The notes: generated by a model not told the origin, from the sequence alone. DNA of 64,000 nt from Mucilaginibacter pedocola (GCF_002013915.1 NZ_MBTF01000036.1:1-64000), one strand, 5' to 3'. Counted from the stretch's first letter, positions 45,588-55,310 are shown. Made by a program: numbers and translations.

Positions 45588-46411
45588 CCGAAGCTATTGG
45601 CTCCGCCCAAAACGAACAACTTGCCCAAGCGGCCTTCAGCAACCAATCTGTTGTGTTCGACAAGCTATATTCGGGCGATAGCATCATCGCCTACAAACGC
45701 GAAAGGGTGCGCAGCCATGTATTGCAGCATGTAAAACCCGGCGGCAGTATTTTAGAACTGAATAGCGGCACAGGCGAAGATGCCTTGTTTTTTGCGCAGA
45801 ACGGTTTCAGGGTACATGCTACGGATATTTCCGCAGGGATGCAAAGCGAGTTGAAACGGAAAGCAATAAGTGCAGGATTTGCAGATATAATCACTAACGA
45901 AATTTGCTCCTACACCGAACTGCAACAACTTCAAAGCAAAGGACCTTACGACCTGATATTCTCCAACTTCGCAGGTTTAAATTGTACCGGCGAGTTGGAT
46001 AAAGTGCTGGCGTCATTCCCCGCCTTACTAAACCCCGGCGGACTGGCAACGCTGGTTATTCTCCCCAAATTTTGTTTATGGGAAACACTGCTGGTTTTTA
46101 AGGGCAAATTCAAAACAGCATTCCGCAGGTTCTTTAGCGCTAAAGGGCGGGCGGCTCATGTAGAGGGGGTACATTTCAAATGCTGGTATTATAACCCATC
46201 GTATGTAATTAGGCATTTGGGAAATAAATTTGAGCTCGTTGGTATCGAAGGATTGTGCACTATTGTGCCGCCATCGTACATAGAAGGTTTTGCGGAGAAA
46301 CACCCCTTGGCTTATAGGTTTTTATCCCGTTTAGAGGATAAGCTAAAAGATACTTGGCCCTGGAAATATATTGGGGATTATTACATTATTACGGTAAGGA
46401 AAACGTCGTAA
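45584..46411 (+). CDS. Class I SAM-dependent methyltransferase
   Basis: A 275-residue protein. Motif I is ILELNSGTGEDALFFA (the usual Gly pattern ExGxGxG appears as NSGTGE), followed by VHATDISAGMQSEL and LIFSNFAGLNCTGELD. The C-terminal 120 residues include a hydrophobic stretch that may bind a lipid or long acceptor. It overlaps the radical SAM gene by four bases (ATGA), so it is part of the same unit. Confidence 0.9.
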   Translation: MTEAIGSAQNEQLAQAAFSNQSVVFDKLYSGDSIIAYKRERVRSHVLQHVKPGGSILELNSGTGEDALFFAQNGFRVHATDISAGMQSELKRKAISAGFADIITNEICSYTELQQLQSKGPYDLIFSNFAGLNCTGELDKVLASFPALLNPGGLATLVILPKFCLWETLLVFKGKFKTAFRRFFSAKGRAAHVEGVHFKCWYYNPSYVIRHLGNKFELVGIEGLCTIVPPSYIEGFAEKHPLAYRFLSRLEDKLKDTWPWKYIGDYYIITVRKTS

Positions 46412-46697
46412 TTTCGTTTCGGTGGGAACCACCGGAACGGGCGCGAAGAGAAGCGCAAGGAGGCTATGCTGTAGCCAAAATGCGCTTTTTAATTTGGCTA
46501 CAAACACGATGCTCCTATCGGAGCGTAAACCTGTTTCAGGAAAATGCAATGCGCTGCGAGAACGATGTTCCTAGCGGAGCGTAAACCTATTTCAGGACAA
46601 ATGAGACCCCGGAGTGGGCCACGTGTTTGTAGAAAAAAGTAAGCATCTTTCGGCTCCGGAGGAGCCCCCTGATCAGGATGGTCGGAAGCGCAACAAC
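46412..46697. repeat. Repeat-filled gap between convergent genes
   Basis: A hairpin CGGTGG/CCACCG at 46420-46434; two direct copies of a 39-base unit at 46507-46545 and 46563-46601 (CGATGCTCCTATCGGAGC and CGATGTTCCTAGCGGAGC at their starts); and a palindrome GGCTCC-GGA-GGAGCC at 46652-46666. No gene was seen in this 286-base gap. Confidence 0.6.
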
Positions 46698-47678
46698 CTA
46701 CTGCGCCACACGTTCCTCCGTCAATTGCAGCACATAGTTCAACTTGTTTTTATACCGCTCCATCAACCGGTTTTGAAAATTTACCGGGTCGGGTTTGGCA
46801 AAGTGCTTGCCTGCCGACATACCCATCACCAGCCCACGAAGGTTCAGTTTCTTCTGCTTTGTTTTCTCGGCCCAGCGGGATGAGGTAATGCGCAGGAAAA
46901 AATTATCCAACAGTTCGCCCATCCGGTTATTCAGTAAGGTTTCTATCAGGGTTTTCAGAAAATACTTTTTCAATGGCTTTGCCGATGCTAACCGCAGGGT
47001 TTTATTGGGCAGCAGGTTGCGTGTCCAGGTGTTGGCCGTGTAGAAACGTTCGAACGTGAGGTCGCCCTCTAAGGGTATCAGCGTATCTGTTTCGATGGCG
47101 GTGTAAATATTCTTTTCGGCTATCTGCAATTGCTGCTCATCTACATAATAATTCATGCAGTAGTTGTGCTGCTTGTTCACCAAAAAGGTGAATTTTTTAA
47201 AACAGTGCATCAGCGTGCGGGCTACCCAAAGGCGGTTTTTAGCGGTAATGATGAACAGGTCGATGTCCGACTTATCATCCGCAAAGTTTTTAGATAACGA
47301 ACCGGAAATGCCAATACCCCGCACATAAGGGAACTGGATAAGGAAGCTGCCCACCTGCCTTGCCTTGGTTATCATTTCGGCAGCTTTTTGGTTGCCACGG
47401 TTACGGCGGATAACAATAAGGTAATCGTTTTTCAGCGAATAGAACTTGTCAAAGTGGTATACCATTTTACCGGCCACCAGGTAATTAAGCGCTTCAGTAA
47501 ATTCGCTTTTGCAATGGCGCTCGCCCAGGAACATAAATATTTCCCCATAGGTCAGCGGGTAGTCGAACATATCAAAGTACGCCAGTGCAGCTAAAATATT
47601 TTTGTTTATCCTTAACACGTCCCTGTGGTTATTTGCTATGTTATCTGTTACGGGTTTTAAGCCGGTGTGCATCTTCAT
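46698..47678 (-). CDS. Nucleotidyltransferase-domain protein
   Basis: A 326-residue protein. Residues 30-105 form a winged-helix-like segment (LAALAYFDMFDYPLTYGEIF). The minimal nucleotidyltransferase motif is GSLSKNFADDKSDIDLFI (about 126-143), with the Gly-Ser and the DxD metal pair. Related proteins occur in Bacteroidota polysaccharide loci, but no sugar-specific function is known. It is the last gene of the minus-strand run starting at 56113. Confidence 0.8.
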   Translation of the reverse strand: MKMHTGLKPVTDNIANNHRDVLRINKNILAALAYFDMFDYPLTYGEIFMFLGERHCKSEFTEALNYLVAGKMVYHFDKFYSLKNDYLIVIRRNRGNQKAAEMITKARQVGSFLIQFPYVRGIGISGSLSKNFADDKSDIDLFIITAKNRLWVARTLMHCFKKFTFLVNKQHNYCMNYYVDEQQLQIAEKNIYTAIETDTLIPLEGDLTFERFYTANTWTRNLLPNKTLRLASAKPLKKYFLKTLIETLLNNRMGELLDNFFLRITSSRWAEKTKQKKLNLRGLVMGMSAGKHFAKPDPVNFQNRLMERYKNKLNYVLQLTEERVAQ

Positions 47679-47730
47679 GGGGTATACTGTAATGACGGGG
47701 GCAAGCCCTGTTTGGTTGCCTGTGTGTAAA

Positions 47731-48993
47731 CTATTTATCGGTTGTGCTTAATGTATCTTCCTTTTCCGAAAAGAGGAAAAGCGAGAAGAATACCGCGTAA
47801 AAAAATATACCCTTATCTACATCCAAAAAATTCTCGGAGAAGGAAACAGTGGCTACAATTACCATAAAGGCCAACAACAAAACATCGCGCCTACGCAACG
47901 CCCGCCCGAAGCCGAAGTATAACGTAGCCAAGTAAACCAGCAGCCCGATAATCCCCGTTTTGATAAGGAAACTGATATATTGGTTATGCGCATTAAGCCC
48001 CGCCAGGTACGAGCGATAGAACCGGGCCTCGAAGAAGCGTTGCTTCAATAAACCAACTTCGGTGCCCGAACCATGGCCTATGATGGGTGCCTGCCCAACA
48101 AGTTTCAGCGCCACCTGCCAGCGTGCCAGCCGCGGGTCGAAAAGCTCATCGGCTTTCGCTTTGCTCAGGTCGGTTTTCAGGTCGTTGATGTAGCGTTCTT
48201 TAAAATTGCCGAGACTGTAGATGCCGGCAAACACCAAAACCGATAACGAAACTGTTATTGCCGCGAAGCGCCATCTTGCGGTGCCCTTCAATAAAAAGTA
48301 AGGCAGGCAAATATTGATGATGATAAGCAAGGCAATGAAAACCGATTTAGAAGCCAACTGGATGATGCCGACGGATAATATCGCGCAGCAAACGATATTC
48401 AAAATTTTAGAGCCGTTACCCTTAACCAATTGGCTTATTAAAAACACCAACGCAACGGCTATCTGCATCGAAAAAAAGGTAGCATGAATATCCAGCGGCC
48501 CCGAGAAATTATGATTGGTAAAATCTGCCGAAACCAAAGCCGATAAGGGTAAATGATAAAAACGGATAGTGCGCAATGCCTCCAGATATAGGTAAAGTAT
48601 AGTTACCGCGCTGCCGATGGCAAAAATATAAAGCAGCTTATCGCGGTATTTTTTTAGGTCGATAGGGTTTAAACACAAGGCCAGCGGGAACAACAGCAGG
48701 GTGATTTGTTTGGCCCATTCGTTGAAGGCCATGGGCTTGTTACTGCTGTAGAGCGTACCCGCTACCGTTACAAAAAATACCGATGCCAGTGCCAGGTTGC
48801 TTAGGGTGAAAACGGGTTTTATTTCGCCTTTACGCAAGTTAACGAGCGTATGCAATAGGAAGCTGATGAGTATCAAATGGCTGTAAAACCTGTCGTAAGG
48901 CAGGCTTAACAATAGCAACGCTAAATGATAAAAGCTGAGTTGGTTTGCCGGGCTATCAGCTACCGTAAACAATTTTTTCGAAGTTGCGGGCAT
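47731..48993 (-). CDS. O-antigen ligase/polymerase-family membrane protein (Wzy_C-like)
   Basis: A 420-residue protein with about eleven helices. The conserved block APIIGHGSGTEVGLLKQRF, followed by the periplasmic AHNQYISFLIKTGIIGLLVY, is the Wzy_C/WaaL signature: H-N-Q-Y and G-x-G-x-E region. It polymerises repeat units or joins a glycan to an acceptor. The start overlaps the upstream glycosyltransferase end by 38 bases. Confidence 0.87.
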   Translation of the reverse strand: MPATSKKLFTVADSPANQLSFYHLALLLLSLPYDRFYSHLILISFLLHTLVNLRKGEIKPVFTLSNLALASVFFVTVAGTLYSSNKPMAFNEWAKQITLLLFPLALCLNPIDLKKYRDKLLYIFAIGSAVTILYLYLEALRTIRFYHLPLSALVSADFTNHNFSGPLDIHATFFSMQIAVALVFLISQLVKGNGSKILNIVCCAILSVGIIQLASKSVFIALLIIINICLPYFLLKGTARWRFAAITVSLSVLVFAGIYSLGNFKERYINDLKTDLSKAKADELFDPRLARWQVALKLVGQAPIIGHGSGTEVGLLKQRFFEARFYRSYLAGLNAHNQYISFLIKTGIIGLLVYLATLYFGFGRALRRRDVLLLAFMVIVATVSFSENFLDVDKGIFFYAVFFSLFLFSEKEDTLSTTDK

Positions 48994-50086
48994 AGTAGCA
49001 TTCCATTATAAATTCTTCGTACTCGTCAATTACCTTGGGCCAATTGAACTGGCACTGTATTTTGTGCAGGTTGTTTTTTACCATGGTTTTCTCCGTATCG
49101 TGCCGCTGCACGTTCTCTACCAATTGGCGCACCTCGGCAGCATTGTTAAAATAAAAGGCATCCGAACTCAGTACCGATTTATTGAACGGGTTATCGTGCG
49201 CGGCAATAAGCGCCTCGCTGGCCATTGCCTCTAATAGTGATGGGTTGGTACCACCCACGCTGTGCCCGTGGAAATACAGGTAGGAGTTGTTCTGCAGCGA
49301 ACGCACGGCGGCATTATCGAATATCGAACCCTTGAACTGAATGCGCTCGTCGTTCTTAAATTTATGGGTGATGTACTTGCCAAAGCGGTTGCCGGTATCG
49401 CCCAATACCTTAAAGCTTTTTTCGGATGTACTGCTGTTGAAGCCCTCCAGTATACTTTCTATATTGTTCTCGGGCTCCATGCGGGCCATCAGCAAAAAGT
49501 AATCTTCCTTTTGTGCCTGTGTGTTATCCAATTGCTCGCGCTCATGGTCCGATAGCAGGTCGGCTCCGTAGGGTATGTAGCAGCTATCGATGCTGTATTT
49601 ATCTTTCAGGTAAGTTTTGATGACGCGCGAATCGGCAATGTAATACTGGCTATGCTTTACGGCTAATTTCTCGGCGTACTTTAAAAAACGCTGCACGGGT
49701 TTGCTGTATTTGCTGCGTTTCCATTCCAGCCCGTCCATATTGGTGATGATGGTGCTATCCTTAGGGTAAAACTTCCCCCAAACCGAGCTGCTGGTATAGC
49801 CCATTAGCAGCACCACATCAAAATTGCGTTTGCGGGCATCGGCCAGGCAATTAAAGTCGTAGCCGAATTGCCCGGCGGTACCTATCAGGTATTCGGGGTC
49901 GTAGCAGTGAACTATATCTACACCATTCCAGTTATCGGCTTTGTAGGGGTGGTTGTGCGAGTTATATACCGTTACCGAATGCCCCTTTTTTACCAGCCCT
50001 TCCGATACATATTCGGAGATATGCTCGAAACCGCCGTAATAGTTGGGGATGCCGCGTGTGCCTAAAATGCCAATTCGTAGTTTCAT
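48956..50086 (-). CDS. DUF1972-type glycosyltransferase (rhamnosyltransferase-like, GT4)
   Basis: A 376-residue GT-B protein. The start IGILGTRGIPNYYGGFEHISEYV is the DUF1972 hallmark, then VLLMGYTSSSVWG, and the donor domain LLMARMEPENNIESILEGF, FKGSIFDNAAVRSLQNNSYLYFHGHSVGGTNPSLLEAMAS. Members often act as rhamnosyl- or glucosyltransferases in exopolysaccharide assembly. It overlaps the upstream gene by four bases (50083-50086). Confidence 0.92.
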   Translation of the reverse strand: MKLRIGILGTRGIPNYYGGFEHISEYVSEGLVKKGHSVTVYNSHNHPYKADNWNGVDIVHCYDPEYLIGTAGQFGYDFNCLADARKRNFDVVLLMGYTSSSVWGKFYPKDSTIITNMDGLEWKRSKYSKPVQRFLKYAEKLAVKHSQYYIADSRVIKTYLKDKYSIDSCYIPYGADLLSDHEREQLDNTQAQKEDYFLLMARMEPENNIESILEGFNSSTSEKSFKVLGDTGNRFGKYITHKFKNDERIQFKGSIFDNAAVRSLQNNSYLYFHGHSVGGTNPSLLEAMASEALIAAHDNPFNKSVLSSDAFYFNNAAEVRQLVENVQRHDTEKTMVKNNLHKIQCQFNWPKVIDEYEEFIMECYYARNFEKIVYGS

Positions 50087-51159
50087 GCTGAGTATGCTAA
50101 TTGATATGCCTGGTAGGTTTGCAGGGCCGCCCGCTGCCAGGTGAATTTTTGTTCGATGCGTTTTTGTAAATTTTGGTTGTACTCCGCTTCGCTTGCCCTT
50201 TCAATGGCCGCCAGTATGCTGTCGGGGCGTGCCGGGTCGCAGTAAAAGGCGTCGTCCTCGAAGTACTCGCGGGTATCGCCTTTATCGGTTATCACAATAT
50301 TGCAGCCCATAGCGGCAGCTTCTATCGAGCTTAGCCCCGTGGTTTCGAACCAACTGGGCAACACGTGTACTTTGGCCAGCCGGTAGAACGATAGCAGTTC
50401 CTGCTGCGGGATATGGTTGATGAACTGTACGTTTCTGGCCGCTATGGCCCGGCATTCTTCGTAATAGCTTTGCTGGTTGGGCGCTGCCGAGCCTATCAGC
50501 AATAAAGTAAAGCGTGTATTGTTAAGCGCCTTAATAAGGTTGAGCTGGTTTTTTATGCCCTCTATCCTTGCCACGCAGATCACCAATTCGTGGTTGCGCA
50601 CAGGCTGACCGCTAATGTTAAAAAGTGAGGTGTTTATACCGTTGGTTACCACTTTGTACTCCGACCTGTAAGCATAAGTACCTACAATGCGCCGGTATTC
50701 TGATAGCGAATTAGGCAATACCAAAGCAGCCTCGCGCAGTATTTTTTTGATGCTGTTGTGCTGGCCCAGCCACAGGTAGGCCATGCTTGCCAACTTATCT
50801 TTCCCTAAGAACCAGCGGGCTATGGTTTTAAAATATTCGATGCTGCCTGCGGGTAATTTGCCAAGGAGCGCACGCAGTCCCTTGGTGTGGTATTTATCGT
50901 ACTCGCTGTAATCGCACATAATGGTTGATACTACAAAGGGCTTTTTGGCGCGGGCACTGTGCGACAGGATGTCCGCCGGGCGGGTGATATTAAAAAAATG
51001 CAGCAGGTCGAAATCGGCATAGGGGATGGCTTCGTTGGCCAGTTTAATTTCTACATCAACCCCAATAGCAGCCAAATGCCCGGCAGTTTGTACCACCTGC
51101 ACGGTATCGCCCCCGGGGACCGAGTACAGTGTAGACCGTGTGATAAATGCTACTTTCAT
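50083..51159 (-). CDS. Glycosyltransferase family 4
   Basis: A 358-residue GT-B enzyme. N-terminus FITRSTLYSVPGGDTVQVVQTAGHL (acceptor side, Gly-Gly loop); donor side LVICVARIEGIKNQLNLIKAL, FINHIPQQELLSFYRLAKV, LPSWFETTGLSSIEAAAMGCN with conserved Glu. Its start abuts the upstream GT2 gene (next base), and the reading is uninterrupted. Confidence 0.92.
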   Translation of the reverse strand: MKVAFITRSTLYSVPGGDTVQVVQTAGHLAAIGVDVEIKLANEAIPYADFDLLHFFNITRPADILSHSARAKKPFVVSTIMCDYSEYDKYHTKGLRALLGKLPAGSIEYFKTIARWFLGKDKLASMAYLWLGQHNSIKKILREAALVLPNSLSEYRRIVGTYAYRSEYKVVTNGINTSLFNISGQPVRNHELVICVARIEGIKNQLNLIKALNNTRFTLLLIGSAAPNQQSYYEECRAIAARNVQFINHIPQQELLSFYRLAKVHVLPSWFETTGLSSIEAAAMGCNIVITDKGDTREYFEDDAFYCDPARPDSILAAIERASEAEYNQNLQKRIEQKFTWQRAALQTYQAYQLAYSA

Positions 51160-52110
51160 TTATTTTGCCAGGTTAAGGTGAAGCCAGTTGATGAGTGAAT
51201 AAGGCAGAAAGCTGATAACGTACAGCAGGTAATTATCGAGCCGTAGCGGCTGCAAGGCTATGGCGCGTACTACATGGTTGCGGGCGCGTTGCGGCTGGTA
51301 ATTGTTCAGCAAAAATTTTTTGCCGCAGAGCGCATAGTAGGCCCCATGTTTGTTTTTGGCAGAATATTGCCCTTTGCCTATCCGTTGTAATTCTATACCC
51401 TCTGATGCAGATATGCGCCGTGTTTTCAGCGATTCCTGCTTAATGGCCCTGAACTTGCGGGTATGCCATTTTTCGTCGATAGTAACCGATTCGGGGTTGA
51501 GGCGTACCTTTATCAGCGGCTGCGGCAGGTTGCAGGCTTGCTCGGTCTTCAGCAGTTGCGCCCATAAAAAATGGTCCTCAAATGTGTAGGCATGTTCGTT
51601 GTAGCCGCCTGCGCCAACAATAACATCCTTTTTGTACAGTACGCAGGAGTGTATCATGGGGCAAACACTTACATCAAGCTGTTTGATATCCGCGTAGCTG
51701 TATGCCGCCAGTTGGTGGGTGAACAAAAACTCGCCCTCGTTATCAATATAATCCGCCTCCGAGCCTACAATGCTGTATTGCGGGTTGGCGGTAATAAAAT
51801 CGTATTGCAGCTGCAGGCGGTTGGGGTAGCAAACATCGTCGGCATCAAAGCGGGCAATGTAAGGCGCACGGGCATATTTTAAGCCGGTGTTTAGTGCAGC
51901 AGATACGCCCTTATTGCTTTGGTGGATAACTACTATGCGGTTATCGTCGAAGCTGCTGATAATATCCAGCGTATCGTCGGTAGAGCCATCGTTCACTATC
52001 ATCAGCTCAAAATTGGTAAAGGTTTGCGCCAGTACCGATGCTATGGCCTCGCCGATGTATTTGCCCGCGTTGTAGGCAGGCATCAGCACGGTTATTTTAG
52101 GTTCAGGCAT
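51160..52110 (-). CDS. Glycosyltransferase family 2
   Basis: A 316-residue GT-A enzyme. ITVLMPAYNAGKYIGEAIASVL, MIVNDGSTDDTLDI (nucleotide binding), ARFDADDVCYPNRLQ (DxD metal site) and the acceptor block FEDHFLWAQLL (ED motif) are all present. The last 60 residues hold a helical, weakly hydrophobic segment. It overlaps the upstream membrane polymerase gene by eight bases. Confidence 0.93.
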   Translation of the reverse strand: MPEPKITVLMPAYNAGKYIGEAIASVLAQTFTNFELMIVNDGSTDDTLDIISSFDDNRIVVIHQSNKGVSAALNTGLKYARAPYIARFDADDVCYPNRLQLQYDFITANPQYSIVGSEADYIDNEGEFLFTHQLAAYSYADIKQLDVSVCPMIHSCVLYKKDVIVGAGGYNEHAYTFEDHFLWAQLLKTEQACNLPQPLIKVRLNPESVTIDEKWHTRKFRAIKQESLKTRRISASEGIELQRIGKGQYSAKNKHGAYYALCGKKFLLNNYQPQRARNHVVRAIALQPLRLDNYLLYVISFLPYSLINWLHLNLAK

Positions 52111-53770
52111 GTGTAAGCCCTCCTTCCTGTTCAGCAGTTTCTTTAATGTTGAGGAACATCAGCAATTCAAAAAATATCATGATGGATAATTGCTCGAACC
52201 AATAATCGACGAACAGCACCGCCATTACCAGCATCAGCAGCGGCAAGCCATAGCTTAGCTTGCGGTAATGCCGGGCGAAGAACCACAGGTAGTACACCAC
52301 AAAAATGCCGACGCCCATAAGCCCGTATTCGCTGAGTAACTGCCCGTATACCGAGAACGGGCTATTAGTGAGCGAGTGCAGCCCGGTTTGTTTACTGAAG
52401 AAATCGAGGTATACATCTAAATGGTTATGCAAAAAATCGGGGTTGATGTAAGTATACTTTTGCGGATAGCCACCTGCAATGCCCAATCCCGTTGCCCGGA
52501 AGGCAAGCTTGGATGAGAAGTTCCCCATGCCATCGCCCAACAATATCTTACCGGGATGCGTAGCCATAAATTTTATGGTTTGTACCATGCTGATGGCTTT
52601 GCCCGGCAGTTTAGGTACCTTAATAGTTTTGGCAGAAATAGGCAGGGCGCTATCGTGCGTGTTGATGAATTTGATAAGTGGCTGTTGCGCAGCCTGCGGC
52701 ACTTTTATGCTTTGGTAACTTGCCGAGTGGATAGGCACTTTAGGCAAGGTAATGCGCCCTTCCTCGTTACGGATAACCGGTTTCGGCGGGGCTGCCGCAA
52801 TTACTGCCGGGTGCGCTTTTAAATAGGTGGCTGCACTCAGGCTATCTAAATACAGCTGGGCTGTTTTTTCTTTGCGCTCTTCGGGGCTAAGGGTAGAGTC
52901 GGGCCGTTGGGTGATGGGCAGATCTACCGTTTGCGCAACTGCGCCATGCATTTTATTCCCTTCGAAAATGTTCTTAACCGTTTCGGCAAGGTAGGTATTG
53001 TTTTGCGGCGATACCTTCACCATAAACACCACCAAAAACATGAGGCAGATGAGCACCAGGCTTTTTTGGTAAGGCGCACTGTTAAGGGCGAACAGCCCGG
53101 CAAGGATGAGTATTAAAGCAATGTTGATGAAGTTGCTGCCTGTGAGCAGCAGGGTAGCCATACAAACCAGAACCATAACCGGTTTTTGGCGCACCAAAAA
53201 GTATATTACCCCCATGGCATTAATGGCGGCATTGGTGGTGCTGGTATCAAAGGTGATGCCCTTGATATAGTCGCCCGTGCCGATGAAATATTTTTGGTAG
53301 TTGCCCTGGTAGGTGTAGGGGTTAAGCTCGTGCGTTTCGGCAATAATGGCCAGCAGGTTTAGCGCCGATGCGATGGCGTTGATGATAAAAAACATGAGGA
53401 TGGTGCGATGGATAACATCGGCGCTATGCTGCTCTACCGATAGTTTTACCTGGTGCACCGCCAGCAGGCAAAGCAGCCAAAAGAAAACACCCGTGGCAAC
53501 CACAATAACATAGTTGGTATTTAGGTAACCCTTGCCGATGAATAAGCCAATAAGCGATAAAGGCAAAATGAGCAGGTAAAATAGTGGCAGCCTTGAATTT
53601 TTAAAGCTGAAGCCGAATTTGAAATTGAATTGCAGCAGGTATACCAGGGCAATAGCGGGTATCTTCACTGCCAGTTTCACGTTCAAAAACAGCAGCAGCA
53701 GGGTAAGCAGTTTCCAATCGGCATACTGCTTCCATTTGTGGGTGTTGAGGGCTATAAGGCTGATGGCCAT
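52103..53770 (-). CDS. Large O-antigen polymerase-like membrane protein
   Basis: A 555-residue protein with about ten helices and an unusually long extracytoplasmic loop (about residues 265-455) rich in Pro, Lys and Thr. Within it are LLGDGMGNFSSKLAFRATGLGIAGGYPQKYTYINPDFLHNHLDVYLDFFSK, including HNH-like residues comparable to the Wzy_C region (G-D-G-M-G, F-x-H-N-H). It is probably the polysaccharide polymerase (Wzy), with the gene at 47731 a ligase or second polymerase. Family not firmly recognised. Confidence 0.75.
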   Translation of the reverse strand: MAISLIALNTHKWKQYADWKLLTLLLLFLNVKLAVKIPAIALVYLLQFNFKFGFSFKNSRLPLFYLLILPLSLIGLFIGKGYLNTNYVIVVATGVFFWLLCLLAVHQVKLSVEQHSADVIHRTILMFFIINAIASALNLLAIIAETHELNPYTYQGNYQKYFIGTGDYIKGITFDTSTTNAAINAMGVIYFLVRQKPVMVLVCMATLLLTGSNFINIALILILAGLFALNSAPYQKSLVLICLMFLVVFMVKVSPQNNTYLAETVKNIFEGNKMHGAVAQTVDLPITQRPDSTLSPEERKEKTAQLYLDSLSAATYLKAHPAVIAAAPPKPVIRNEEGRITLPKVPIHSASYQSIKVPQAAQQPLIKFINTHDSALPISAKTIKVPKLPGKAISMVQTIKFMATHPGKILLGDGMGNFSSKLAFRATGLGIAGGYPQKYTYINPDFLHNHLDVYLDFFSKQTGLHSLTNSPFSVYGQLLSEYGLMGVGIFVVYYLWFFARHYRKLSYGLPLLMLVMAVLFVDYWFEQLSIMIFFELLMFLNIKETAEQEGGLTHA

Positions 53771-53888
53771 TGCGTTTTTCCGTGCTGTTTTTGATGTAGT
53801 GTGATCCTGCCCGCCGGGCCGGTTTTCAAAAACAATTACGCCGGGTATTTTGCAATGGTTGCCTGAGTGGCGATACAGGCCGGGAGAT

Positions 53889-55310
53889 TTATGCAGAAAA
53901 TAAATTTAAGGCCGCCCTGCCATCGCTGATTTTCAGCTGCTTAGTGGTGGATAGCAACAAGGCAAAAAATATGCAGGCAAGCGGTACCGACAGCCAATAA
54001 TTAGCAGTAATTGCCTTTGATGCAAAGCCCGATATGAGCGCACAGCCCATACAAAGCGGCAAATTTTGCCAAATAGCATTGAGCGCATTTATTTGGTTAT
54101 GGTAGAGGTAAAACGCCGCTTGCGCCAAGCACGATGCCAGGAAAGCCGCCGCTGCGCCTTCGTTCCCAAAGAGCGGTATCAACACCAAATCCAACCCCGC
54201 GTTCACCAAAAGTGTGATGACGAAGCCCCGGAGTATCATCTTCATTTCGCCTTTGGCGAAGAAGATGGTCCACAAAAAATTATTGAGGTAGAGGAAGGGG
54301 ATGCAAAGCGTAAGGATAAAAAAAGTGTTGCTGTTTACCGCGCCGTATTTGCCGTGGGTAACCGCATCCATTACCGGCTGCCAAAGCAGGTTGAGCACCA
54401 GTGCGGTAAAAGCGGCAATTATCATTTCTATCCGTATGAGGTATTTAAGCCTTTCCGTATCGGGCATGCCCTGCTTAAACATTTTGGTGAATTTGGGTAT
54501 CAGCAATGGTGCAATAGCCAGCAAGGGCAGGGTACTCATCTCGAAAACCTTATAGGCAAAGCTGTATTCGGCAAGCTTTACTGCCGATGCCATAATGCCG
54601 ATAAACACCCAATCGAATCGGGCAATGGCGGAGGTGATAATGTTCACGCCTGTTTGTGGCAATGCCTCGCGCAGCAACGCAAAGTATTTTTGTTTATTAA
54701 CCAGAATGTGTAAGTGCATACCCGTACCGCGGCTAAAGGCTATGGCGGATATGGTCAGTTCAAGCACATCGCCCGCAATAAAAACAATTACAGCGTTTTG
54801 CAGGGAGATAATATGCAGCAGGGCAAGTATCATCAAAGCTATGCTTCTTAAAAGGTTAGATACCACCAGCATCAAGCCCATCAACCGGAAACGCTCCATG
54901 CCGCTGGCTGCCTGCTTGAACGGCGTGGAGAAATATATCATCAGTTTACCTGCTCCTATCAGCAGTAACAAGGGATAAACGGCTGCGGTTTGATAGAAGA
55001 ATATACCGCCTGCCAGTATTAATCCGTAAAATATCAGCCCGGTAAATAGCACATGAAAAATGTAAAGCCCTAATACTTCGGCTGTATTATCCCCAGCTGC
55101 AATTTTGCGGATGCTTATCTGGTCGATGCCCAGCGAGAGCAGATTGAAAGCTATCATTAAGATGGCTAATGCGAGGTTCAGTAAGCCGAAATCGTTTTTT
55201 GTTAAGCCTGTTGATAGCAGGTAGAAAATAGCCAGCCCCGCCAGTTGGTTTACCACCAGTTGCAGCGTATTGGCAGATAGGTTGCGGAACAGGGTGCTTT
55301 TGAATGCCAT
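53889..55310 (-). CDS. Wzx-type polysaccharide flippase (oligosaccharide flippase family)
   Basis: A 473-residue membrane protein with about 12-14 helices. The N-terminus NLSANTLQLVVNQLAGLAIFYLLSTGLTKNDFGLLNLALA is typical of the MOP/Polysacc_synt family; FDWVFIGIMASAVKLAEYSFAYKVFE is the conserved central block. It would flip the lipid-linked repeat unit to the periplasmic face for polymerisation. Coupled to the upstream GT2 gene by TAATG (shared base 55310). Confidence 0.92.
   Translation of the reverse strand: MAFKSTLFRNLSANTLQLVVNQLAGLAIFYLLSTGLTKNDFGLLNLALAILMIAFNLLSLGIDQISIRKIAAGDNTAEVLGLYIFHVLFTGLIFYGLILAGGIFFYQTAAVYPLLLLIGAGKLMIYFSTPFKQAASGMERFRLMGLMLVVSNLLRSIALMILALLHIISLQNAVIVFIAGDVLELTISAIAFSRGTGMHLHILVNKQKYFALLREALPQTGVNIITSAIARFDWVFIGIMASAVKLAEYSFAYKVFEMSTLPLLAIAPLLIPKFTKMFKQGMPDTERLKYLIRIEMIIAAFTALVLNLLWQPVMDAVTHGKYGAVNSNTFFILTLCIPFLYLNNFLWTIFFAKGEMKMILRGFVITLLVNAGLDLVLIPLFGNEGAAAAFLASCLAQAAFYLYHNQINALNAIWQNLPLCMGCALISGFASKAITANYWLSVPLACIFFALLLSTTKQLKISDGRAALNLFSA

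Noticed and set aside
46507-46601. CRISPR array
   Set aside because: Only two diverged units, a spacer of under 20 bases and no cas genes.
54066-54713. Plus-strand open frame of 215 codons inside the flippase gene
   Set aside because: Antisense to a clear Wzx protein; Arg/His/Gln-rich shadow composition.
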